From assembly GCA_963965975.1 (NCBI GenBank), contig OZ014418.1, forward strand, positions 4,724,775-4,788,774: a DNA stretch of 64,000 bases, read 5' to 3'. The translations under genes were made by a program, and so were the position numbers. Each line of letters starts with the position of its first letter. The stretch's first letter is position 1. Shown one piece after another: positions 51,101 through 61,437 of this stretch. The notes beneath the pieces are model-generated. The model did not search any database. It had not been told where the DNA came from and saw only the letters and a program-made list of their open reading frames with translations. The DNA is from Xestospongia bergquistia (Eukaryota; Porifera; Demospongiae; Haplosclerida; Petrosiidae).

Positions 51101-52730
51101 ACTGCTATTAACAGTTTAGTAAGTTGGTTTGCATTAACACTCTAAAGTCTTTAATTTAAAGACTTTAGAAGGTTTAGACTATTGAGTGAAGTTTGTAAAG
51201 TAAACTCATAGGTCTAAAGGACTCTATTGGACTAACTAAATTAACTGCTATTAACAGTTTAGTAAGTTCGTTTGCATTAAAACTCTAAAGTCTTTAATTT
51301 AAAGACTTTAGAAGGTTTAGACTATTGGGTAATGTTTATAAGGTAGACTGCTAAGTTTAATGGACTCTATGGGACTATAGAAATGAACTGCCATTAACAG
51401 TTCAGTAAGTTTGTTTGCATCAACGCTCTAAAGTCTTTAATTTAAAGACTTTAGAAGGTTTAGAGTATTGAGTGAAGTTTATAAAGTAAACAGCTCAGTC
51501 TAAAGGGCTCTATGAAACTAACTAAATAAACCATTATTAACAGTTCAGTAAGTTTGTTTGCATTAACATTCTAAAGTCTGTAAATTAAAGACTTTAGAAG
51601 GTTTAGACTATTGAGCGAAGTTTATAAAGTAAACTGGTCAGTAAAAAGGACTTTATGAAACTAACTAAAGAAAATGTTATTAACACTTTAGTAAGTTCGT
51701 TTGCATTAACACTCTAAGGTCATTAATTTAAAGACTTTGGAAGGTTTAGAGTAATGAGTGAAGTTTGTAAGGTAAACAGCTCAGTTTAAAGGGCTCTTTG
51801 AAACTAACCAAATAAACTATTATTAACAGTTTAGTAAGTTAGTTTTTGATAACACTCTAAAGTCTTTAATTAAAAGACTTTAGAAGGTTTAAACTATTGA
51901 GTAAAGTTTATAAAGTAAACCGCACAGTCTAAAGGACTCTATGGGACTAAAGAAATAAACTGCTATTAACAGTTTAGTAAGTTCGTCTGCATTAACACTG
52001 TAAAGTCTTTAATTTAAAGACTTTAGAAGGTTTAGACTATTGAGTGAAGTTTTTTAAAGTAAACTGATAGGTCTAAAGGACTCTATGGGACCAACTAAAT
52101 TAACTGCTATTAACAGTTTAGTAAGTTGGTTTGCATTAACACTCTAAAGTCTTTAATTTAAAGACTTTAGAAGCTTTAAACTATTGAGTAAAGTTTATAA
52201 AGTAAACTGCTCAATCTAAAGGACTCTATAGGGCTAAAGAAATAAACTGCTATTAACAGTTTAGTAAGTTGGTTTGCATTAACCCTCTAAAGTCTTTAAT
52301 TTAAAGACTTTAGAAGGTTTAGACTATGGAGTGAACTTTGTAAAGTAAACTAATAGGTCTAAAGGACTCTATGAGACTAACTAAATTAACTGTTATTAAC
52401 AGTTTAGTAAGTTGGTTTGCATTAACACTCTAATGTCTTTAATTTAAAGACTTTAGAAGGTTTAAACTATTGAGTAAAGTTTATAAAGTAAACTGCTCAG
52501 TCTAAAGGACTCTATGGGACTAAAGAAATAAACTGCTATTAACAGTTTAGTAAGTTGGTTTGCATTAACACTCTAAAGTCTTTAATATAAAGACTTTAGA
52601 AGGTTTAGACTATTGCGTAAAGTTTATAAGGTAGACTGCTAAGTTCAAAGGACTCTATGGGACTAAAGAAATGAACTGCTATTAACAGTTCAGTAAGTTT
52701 GTTTGCATTAACGCTCTAAAGTCTTTAATT
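42146..52730. repeat. Second superrepeat copy P2 and its extension
   Basis: 42146 to about 48151 matches P1 as described for 32708-42145, with two losses of two monomers each relative to P1 (between 44292 and 45151, and before 46863). From 48152 to 52730 the same subtypes continue with local HORs. The A-B pair 47865-48151 recurs at 49011-49296, 8 monomers on, with GGGATTAAAG, CTCTGTCTAAAG and GAAACTAAATAAATA. A B-C-D-E-D-E run near 50030-50860 parallels 42718-43575. No gene is present. Confidence 0.7.
45151..46004. repeat. Divergent six-monomer block J, copy 2
   Basis: The monomers start at 45151, 45294, 45437, 45578, 45721 and 45863 and match block 35997-36851 at an offset of 9153-9154. The unusual variants are shared, including TTTTATTACTAG, GGATAAGAC, CAGTTAAAGG, GAAACCAACTGC, TGCTGTGAAAAG, TTAGTCAGGTGG and CTAAATTC. 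The third monomer is 141 bp. Each copy also has its own substitutions, so the two have been separate for some time. Confidence 0.88.
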
Positions 52731-52873
52731 TAAAGACTTTAGAAGGTTTAGAGTATTGAGTGAAGTTTATAAAGGAAACAGCTCAGTCTAAAGTGCTCTA
52801 TGAAACTGACTAAATAAAATGTTATTAACACTTTAGTAAGTTCGTTTGCATTAACACTCTAAAGTCATTAATT
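52731..52873. repeat. B/I' hybrid monomer
   Basis: It starts as B (AGAGTATTGAGTGAAG, AACAGCTCAG) and switches in the shared GAAACTNACTAAATAAA block to I' (AATGTTATTAACACTTTAG, GTTCGTTTGC and the GTCATTA junction). The counterpart at 55038-55323 has complete B' and I' monomers, so one monomer was lost here. Confidence 0.8.
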
Positions 52874-54732
52874 TGAAGACTTTAGAAGGTTTAGAGTATT
52901 GAGTAAAGTTTATAAAGTAAACTGCTCAGTGTAAAGGACTCTATGGGACTAAAGAAATAAACTGCTATTAACAGTTTAGTAAGTTGGTTTGCATTAACGC
53001 TCTAAAGTCTTTAATTTAAAGACTTTAGAAGGTTTAGAGTATTGAGTGAAGTTTATAAATTAAACAGCTCATTCTAAAGGGCTCTATGATACTAACTAAA
53101 GAAACTATTATTAACAGTTTAGTAAGTTAGTTTGTGATAACACTCTAAAGTCTTTAATTTAAAGACTTTAGAAGGTTTAGACTATTGAGTAAAGTTTATA
53201 ATGTAAACTGCTCATTCTAAAGGACTCTATGGGACTAAAGAAATAAACTGCTATTAACAGTTTAGTAAGTTGGTTTGCATTAACCCTCTAAAGTCTTTAA
53301 TTTAAAGACTTTAGAAGGTTTCGAGTATTGAGTGAAGTTTATAAAGTAAACAGCTCAGTCTAAAGGGCTCTATGAAACTAACTAAATAAACCATTATTAA
53401 CAGTTCAGTAAGTTGGTTTGCATTAACACTCTAAAGTCTTTATATTAAAGACTTTAGAAGGTTTAGACTATTGAGCGAAGTTTATAAAGTAAACTGGTCA
53501 GTCTAAACGACTCTATGAAACAAACTAAATAAAATGCTATTAACACTTTAGTAAGTTGGTTTGCATTAATACTCTAAAGTCATTTTTTTAAAGACTCTAG
53601 AAGGTTTAGAATATTGAGTAAAGTTTATAATGTAAACTGCTCAGTGTAAAGGACTCTATGGGACTAAAGAAATAAACTGCTATTAACAGTTTAGTAAGTT
53701 TTTTTGCATTAACGCTCTAAAGTCTTTAATTGAAAGACTTTAGAAGGTTTAGTGTATTGAGTGAAGTTTATAAAGTAAACAGCTCAATCTAAAGGGCTCT
53801 ATGAGACTAACTAAATAAACCATTATTAACAGTTTAGTAAGTTAGTTTGTGATAACACTCTAAAGTCTTTAATTTAAAGACTTTAGAAGGTTTAAACTAT
53901 TGAGTAAAGTTTATAAAGTAAACTGCTCAGTCTAAAGGACTCTATGAAACTAAGGAAATAAACTGCTATTAACAGTTTAGTAAGTTCGTCTGCATTAACC
54001 CTCTAAAGTCTTTAATTTAAAGACTTTAGAAGGCTTTCACTATTGAGTGAAGTTTTATAAAGTAAACTGATCGGTCTAAAGGACTCCATGGGACTAACTA
54101 AATTAACTGCTATTAACAGTTTAGTAAGTTGGTTTGCATTAACACTCTAAAGTCTTTAATTTAAAGACTTTAGAAGGTTTAGTCTATTGAGTAAAGTTTA
54201 TAAGTAAACTGCTCAGTCTAAGGGACTCTATGGGGCTAAAGAAATAAACTGCTATTAACAGTTTAGTAAGTTGGTTTGCATTAACCCTTTAAAGTCTTTA
54301 ATTTAAAGAGTTTAGAAGGTTTAGACTATTGAGTGAAGTTTGTAAAGTAAACTGAAAGGTCTAAAGGACTCTATGAGACTAACTAAATTAACTGTTATTA
54401 ACAGTTTAGTAAGTCGGTTTGCATTAACACTCTAAAGTCTTTAATTTAAAGACTTTAGAAGGTTTAAACTATTGAGTAAAGTTAGTAAAGATAACTGCTC
54501 AGTCTAAAGGACTCTATGGGACTAAAAAAATAAACTGCTATTAACATTTTAGTAAGTTGGTTTGCATTAACACTCTTAAATCGTTAATTTAAAGACTTTA
54601 GAAGGTTTAGACTATTGAGTGAAGTTTTTTAAAATAAACTGATAGGTCTAAAGGACTCTATGGGACTAATTAAATTAACTGCTATTAACAGTTTAGTAAG
54701 TTCGTTTGCATTAACACTCTAAAGCCTTAATT

Positions 54733-54894
54733 TAAAGACTTTAGAAGGTTTAAACTATTGAGTAAGGTTTAAACTATTGAGTAAACTTTATAAAGTAAAC
54801 TGGTCATTCTAAAGGACTCTATGGGACTAAAGAAATAAACTGGTATTAACAGTTTAGTAAGTTGGTTTGCTTTAACCCTCTAAAGTCTTTATTT
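54733..54894. repeat. E monomer with a 19-bp tandem duplication (162 bp)
   Basis: The 19 bases at 54747-54765 (from GGTTTAAAC to GAGTAA) are repeated exactly at 54766-54784, giving a 162-bp monomer. The matching monomer at 56612-56754 is 143 bp and has one copy, so this is a private insertion, probably from replication slippage. It is the only short internal tandem duplication I noticed. Confidence 0.93.
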
Positions 54895-57800
54895 TAAAGA
54901 CTTTAGAAGGTTTAGACTATTGGGTAAAGTTTATAAGGTAGACTGCTAAGTTTAAAGGAGTCTATGGGACTAAAGAAATGAACTGCTATTAATAGTTCAG
55001 TAAGTTTCTTTGCATTAATGCTCTAAAGTCTTTAATTTAAAGACTTTAGAAGGTTTAGAGTATTGAGTGAAGTTTATAAAGTAAACAGCTCAGTCTAAAG
55101 GGCTCTATGAAACTTACTAAATAAACTATTATTAACAGTTCAGTAAGTTTGTTTGCATTAACACTCTAAAGTCTTTAAATTAAAGACTTTAGAAGGTTTA
55201 GACTATTGAGCGAAGTTTATAAAGTAAACTGGTCACTCTAAAGGACTCTATGAAACTAACTAAATAAAATGTTATTAACACTTTAGTAAGTTCGTTTGCA
55301 TTAACACTCTAAAGTCATTAATTTGAAGACTTTAGAAGGTTTAGAGTATTGAGTAAAGTTTATAAAGTAAACTGCTCAGTGTAAAGGACTCTATGGGACT
55401 AAAGAAATAAACTGCTATTAACAGTTTAGTAAGTTGTTTTGCATTAACTCTCTAAAGTCTTTAATTTAAAGACTTTAGAAGGTTTAGAGTATTGAGTGAA
55501 GTTTATAAAGTAAACAGCTCATTCTAAAAGGCTCTATGATACTAACTAAATAAACTATTATTAACAGTTTAGTAAGTTAGTTTGTGATAACACTCTAAAG
55601 TCTTTAATTTAAAGACTTTAGAAGGTTTAGACTATTGAGTAAAGTTTATAATGTAAACTGCTCATTCTAAAGGACTCTATGGGACTAAAGAAATAAACTG
55701 CTATTAACAGTTTAGTAAGTTGGTTTGCATTAACCCTCTAAAGTCTTTAATTTAAAGACTTTAGAAGGTTTCGAGTATTGATTGAAGTTTATAAAGTAAA
55801 CAGCTCAGTCTAAAGGGCTCTATGAAACTAACTAAATAAACTATTATTAACAGTTCAGTAAGTTTGTTTGCATTAACACTCTAAAGTCTTTATATTAAAG
55901 ACTTTAGAAGGTTTAGACTATTGAGCGAAGTTTATAAAGTAAACTGGTCAGTCTAAAGGACTCTATGAAACAAACTAAATAAAATGTTATTAACACTTTA
56001 GTAAGTTGGTTTGCATTAACACTCTAAAGTCATTAATTTAAAGACTTTAGAAGGTTTAGACTATTGAGTAAAGTTTATAAAGTAAACTGCTCAGTGTAAA
56101 GGACTCTATGGGACTAAAGATATAAACTGCTATTAACAGTTTAGTAAGCTTGTTTGCATTAACGCTCTAAAGTCTTTAATTGAAAGACTTTAGAAGGTTT
56201 AGAGTATTGAGTGAAGTTTATAAAGTAAACAGCTCATTCTAAAGGGCTCTATGAAACTAACTAAATAAACTATTATTAACAGTTTAGTAAGTTAGTTTGT
56301 GATAACACTCTAAAGTCTTTAATTTAAAGACTTTAGAAGGTTTAAACTATTGAGAAAAGTTTATAAAGTAAACTGCTCAGTCTAAAGGAGTCTGTGGGAC
56401 TAAAAAAATATACTGCTATTAACATTTTAGTAAGTTGGTTTGCATTAACACTCTAAAGTCTTTAATTTAAAGACTTTAGAAGGTTTAGACTATTGAGTGA
56501 AGTTTTTTAAAATAAACTTATAGGTCTAAAGGACTCTATGGGACTAACTAAATTAACTGCTATTAACAGTTTAGTAAGTTCGTTTGCATTAACACTCTAA
56601 AGTCTTTAATTTAAAGACTTTAGAAGGTTTAAACTATTGAGTAAAGTTTGTAAAGTAAACTGGTCAGTCTAAAGGACTCTATGGGACTAAAGAAATAAAC
56701 TGGTATTAACAGTTTAGTAAGTTGGTTTGCTTTAACCCTCTAAAGTCTTTAATTTAAAGACTTTAGAAGGTTTAGACTATTGGGTAAAGTTTATAAGGTA
56801 GACTGCTAAGTTTAAAGGACTCTATGGGACTAAAGAAATGAACTGCTATTAATAGTTCAGTAAGTTTGTTTGCATTAACGCTCTAAAGTCTTTAATTTAA
56901 AGACTTTAGAAGGTTTAGAGTATTGAGTGAAGTTTATAAAGTAAACAGCTCAGTCTAAAGGGCTCTATGCAACTAACTAAATAAACTATTATTAACAGTT
57001 CAGTAAGTTGGTTTGCATTAACACTCTAAAGTCTTTAAATTAAAGACTTTAGAAGGTTTAGACTATTGAGCGAAGTTTATAAAGTAAACTGGTCAGTCTA
57101 AAGGACTCTATGAAACTAACTAAATAAACTGTTATTAACAGTTTAGTAAGTTCGTTTGCATTAACACTCTAAAGTCATTAATTTAAAGACTTTAGAAGGT
57201 TTAGACTATTGAGTAAAGATTATAAAGTAAACTGCTCAGTGTAAAGGACTCTATGGGACTAAAGAAATAAGCTGCTATTAACAGTTATAGTAAGTTTGTT
57301 CGCGTTAACGCTCTAAAGTCTTTAATTTAAAGACTTTAGAAGGTTTAGAGTATTGAGTGAAGTTCATAAAGTAAAAATCTCAGTCTAAAGGGCTCTATGA
57401 AACTAACTAAATAAACTATTATTAACTGTTTAGTAAGTTAGTTTGTGATAACACTCTAAAGTCTTTAATTTAAAGACTTTAGAAGGTTTAGACTATTGAG
57501 TAAAGTTTATAATGTAAACTGCTCAGTCTAAAGGACTCTATGGGACTAAAGAAATAAACTGCTATTAACAGTTTAGTAAGTTGGTTTGCATTAACCCTCT
57601 AAAGTCTATAATTTAAAGACTTTAGAAGGTTTAGACTATTGAGTGAAGTTTGTAAAGTAAACTGATAGGTCTAAAGAACTCTATGGGACTAACTAAATTA
57701 ACTGTTATTAACAGTTTAGTAAGTTGGTTTGCATTAACACTCTAAAGTCTTTAATTTAAAGACTTTAGAAGGTTTAAACTATTGAGTAAAGTTTATAAAG

Positions 57801-60190
57801 TAAACTGCTCATTCTGAAGGACTCTATGGGACTAAAGAAATAAACTGCTATTAACAGTTTAGTAAGTTAGTTTGCATTAATCCTCTAAAGTCTTTAATTT
57901 AAAGACTTTAGCATGTTTAGACTATTGAGTGAATTTTTTTAAAGTAAACTGATAGGTCTGAAGGACTCTATGGGACTAACAAAATTAACTGCTATTAACA
58001 GTTTAGTAAGTTTGTTTGCATTAACACATTAAAGTCTTTAATTTAAAGACTTTAGAAGGTTTAAACTATTGAGAAAAGTTTATAAAGTAAACTGTTCAGT
58101 CTTAAGCACTCTATGGGACAAAAGAAATAAACTGCTATTAACAGTTTAGTAAGTTGGTTTGCATTAACACTCTAAAGTCTTTAATTTAAAGACTTTAGAA
58201 AGTTTAGACTATTGGGTATAGTTTATAAGGTAGACTGCTAAGTTTAAAGGACTCTATGGGACTAAGAAAATGAACTGCTATTAACAGTTCAGTTAGTTTG
58301 TTTGCATTAACACTCTAAAGTCTTTAAATTAAAGACTTTAGAAGGTTTAGACTATTGAGCGAAGTTTATAAAGTAAACTAGTCAGTCTAAAGGACTCTAT
58401 GAAACTAACTAAATAAAATGTTATTAACAGTTTAGTAAGTTCGTTTGCATTAACACTCTAAAGTCATTAATTTAAAGACTTTAGAAGGTTTAGACTATTG
58501 AGTAAAGTTTATAAAGTAAACTGCTTAGTGTAAAGGACTCTATGGGACTAAAGAAATAAACTGCTATTAACAGTTTAGTAAGTTTGTTTGCATTAACGCT
58601 CTAAAGTCTTTAATTTAAAGACTTTAGAAGGTTTAGAGTATTGAGTGAAGTTTATAAAGTAAACAGCTCAGTCTAAAGGGCTCTATGAAACTAACTAAAT
58701 AAACTATTATTAACAGTTTAGTAAGTTAGTTTGTGATAACACTCTAAAGTCTTTAATTTAAAGACTGTAGAAGGTTTAAACTTATTGAATAAAGTTTATA
58801 AAGTAAACTGCTCAGTTTAAAGGTCTCTATGGGACTAAAGAAATAAACTGCTATTAACAGTTTAGTAAGTTGGTTTGCATTAACCCTCTAAAGTCTTTAA
58901 TTTAAAGACTTTAGAAGGTTTAGACTATTGAGTGAAGTTTTTTAAAGTAAACTGATAGGTCTAAAGGACTCTATGGGACTAACTAAATTAACTGCTATTA
59001 ACAGTTTAGTAAGTTGGTTTGCATTAACACTCTAAAGTCTTTAATTTAAAGACTTTAGAAGGTTTAAACTATTGAGTAAAGTTTATAAAGTAAACTGGTC
59101 AGTCTAAAGGACTCTATGGGTCTAAAGAAATAAACTGCTATTAACAGTTTAGTAAGATGGTTTGCATTAACACTCTAAAGTCTTTAATTTAAAGACTTTA
59201 GAAGGTTTAGACTATTAGGTAAAGTTTATAAGGTAGACTGCTAAGTTTAAAGGACTCTATGGGACTAAAGAAATGAACTGCTATTAACAGTTCAGTAAGT
59301 TTGTTTGCATTAACGCTCTAAAGTCTTTAATTAAAAGTCTTTAGAAGGTTTAGAGTATTGAGTGAAGTTTATAAAGTAAAGAGCTCAGTCTAAAGAGCTC
59401 TGTGAAACTAACTAAATAAACTATTATTAACAGTTCAGAAAGTTGGTTTGCATTAACACTCTAAAGTCTTTAAATTAAAGACTTTAGAAGGTTTAGACTA
59501 TTGAGCGAAGTTTATAAAGTAAACTGGTCAGTCTAAAGGACTCTATGAAACTAACTAAATAAACTGTTATTAACAGTTTAGTAAGTTCGTTTGCATTAAC
59601 ACTCTAACGCCATTAATTTAAAGACTTTAGAAGGTTTAGACTATTGAGTAAAGTTTATAAAGTAAACTGCTCAGTGTAAAGGACTCTATGGGACTAAAGA
59701 AATAAACTGCTATTAACAGTTTAGTAAGTTTGTTTGCATTAACGCTCTAAAGTCTTTAATTTAAAGACTTTAGAAGGTTTAGAGTATTGAGTGAAGTTTA
59801 TAAAGTAAACAGCTCAATCTAAAGGGCTCTATGAAACTAACTAAATAAACTATTATTAACAGTTTAGTAAGGTAGTTTGTGATAACACTCTAAAGTCTTT
59901 AATTTAAAGACTTTAGAAGTTTTAGACTATTGAGTAAAGTTTATAATGTAAACTGCTCAGTCTAAAGGACTCTATGGGACTAAAGAAATAAACTGCTATT
60001 AACAGTTTAGTAAGTTGCTTTGCATTAACCCTCTAAAGTCTTTAATTTAAAGACTTTAGAAGGTTTAGACTATTGAGTGAAGTTTGTAAAGTAAACTGAT
60101 AGGTCTAAAGGACTCTATGGGACTAACTATATTAACTGTTATTAACAGTTTAGTAAGTTGGTTTGCATTAACACTCTAAAGTCTTTAATT

Positions 60191-60333
60191 TAAAGACTTT
60201 AGAAGGTTTAAACTATTGAGTAAAGTTTTTAAAGTAAACAGCTCAGTCTAAAAGGCCCTATGAAACTGACTAAATAAACTATTATTAACAGTTTTGTAAG
60301 TTAGTTTGTTTTAACACTCTAAAGTCTTTAATT
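60191..60333. repeat. E/B hybrid monomer
   Basis: It starts as E or G (AAACTATTGAGTAAAG, TTTTTAAAG) and switches at GTAAAC to B (AGCTCAGTCTAAAAGG, GAAACTGACTAAATAAAC, GTTTTGTAAG). This is the same switch point as in the A/B hybrid at 16537-16679. Confidence 0.8.
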
Positions 60334-61334
60334 TAAAGACTTTAGAAGGTTTAGACTATTGAGTAAAGTTTATAAAGTAAACTGCTCAGTCTAAAGGCCT
60401 CTATGGGACTAAAGAAATAAACTGCTATTAACAGTTTAGTAAGTTGGTTTGCATTAACCCTCTAAAGTCTTTAATTTAAAGACTTTAGAAGGTTTAGACT
60501 ATTGAGTGAAGTTTTTTAAAGTAAATTGATAGGTCTAAAGGAATCTATGGGACTAACTAAATTAACTGCTTTTAACAGTTTAGTAAGTTCGTTTGCATTA
60601 ACACTCTAAAGTCTTTAATTTAAAGACTTTACAAGGTTTAAACTATTGAGTAAAGTTTATAAAGTAAACTGCTCAGTCTAAAGGACTCTATGGGACTAAA
60701 GAAATAAACTGCTATTAACAGTTTAGTAAGTTGGTTTGCATTAACATTCTAAAGTCTTTAATTTAAAGACTTTAGAAGGTTTAGACTATTGGGTAACGTT
60801 TATAAGGTAGAGTGCCAACTTTAAAGGACTCTATGGGACTAAAGAAATGACCTGCTATTAACAGTTCAGTAAGTTTGTTTGCATTAACACTATAAGTCTT
60901 TAAATTAAAGACTTTAGAAGGTTTAGACTATTGAGCGAAGTTTATAAAGTAAACTGGTCAGTCTAAAGGACTCTATGAAACTAACAAAATAATCTGTTAT
61001 TAACAGTATAGTAAGTTCGTCTGAATTAACACTCTAAAGTCTTTAATTTAAAGACTTTAGAAGGTTTAGTCTATTGAGTAAAGTTTATAAAGTAAACTGC
61101 TCAGTGTAAAGGACTCTATGGGACTAGAGAAATAAACTGCTATTAACAGTTTAGTAAGTTTGTTTGCATTAACGCTCTAAAGTCTTTAATTTAAAGACTT
61201 TAGAAGGTTTAGAGTATTGCGTGAAGTTTATAAAGTAAACAGCTCAGTCTAAAGGGCTCTATGAAACTGACTAAATAAACTATTGTTAACAGTTTTGTAA
61301 GTTAGTTTGTGATAACACTCTAAAGTCTTTAATT

Positions 61335-61437
61335 TAAAGACTTTAGAAGGTTTAAACTATTGAGTAAAGTTTATAAAGTAAACTGCTCAGTCTAAAGGAC
61401 TCTATGGGACTAAAGAAATAAACTGCTATTAACAGTT
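61335..61437. repeat. Truncated monomer (103 bp)
   Basis: A class 1 monomer runs normally to CTATTAACAGTTTA, then continues directly into AAGACTTTAG of the next monomer. About 40 bp is missing, including the conserved tail and the whole left arm of the junction palindrome. The short shared sequence TTTA at both ends of the deleted stretch is consistent with microhomology-mediated deletion. Confidence 0.9.

Larger units (their letters stand above)
52731..57183. repeat. Overlapping 13- and 17-monomer duplications
   Basis: Two nested copy events are visible. Positions 52731-53874 match 55181-56324 at an offset of 2450 (17 monomers plus 19 bp). Markers are TTTGAAGAC, GATACTAAC, GGTTTCGAGTATTG, TATATTAAAG and CAAACTAAATAAAATG. 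Positions 54447-55323 match 56325-57183 at an offset of 1860-1879 (13 monomers, the upper value including the 19-bp insertion). Markers are AACATTTTAG, CTGGTATTAAC, GCTTTAACCC and TTAATAGTTCAG. The 13-monomer unit reads G-F-E-H-B'-I'-A-B-C-B'-I'-A-B and begins again at 56325. Confidence 0.82.
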
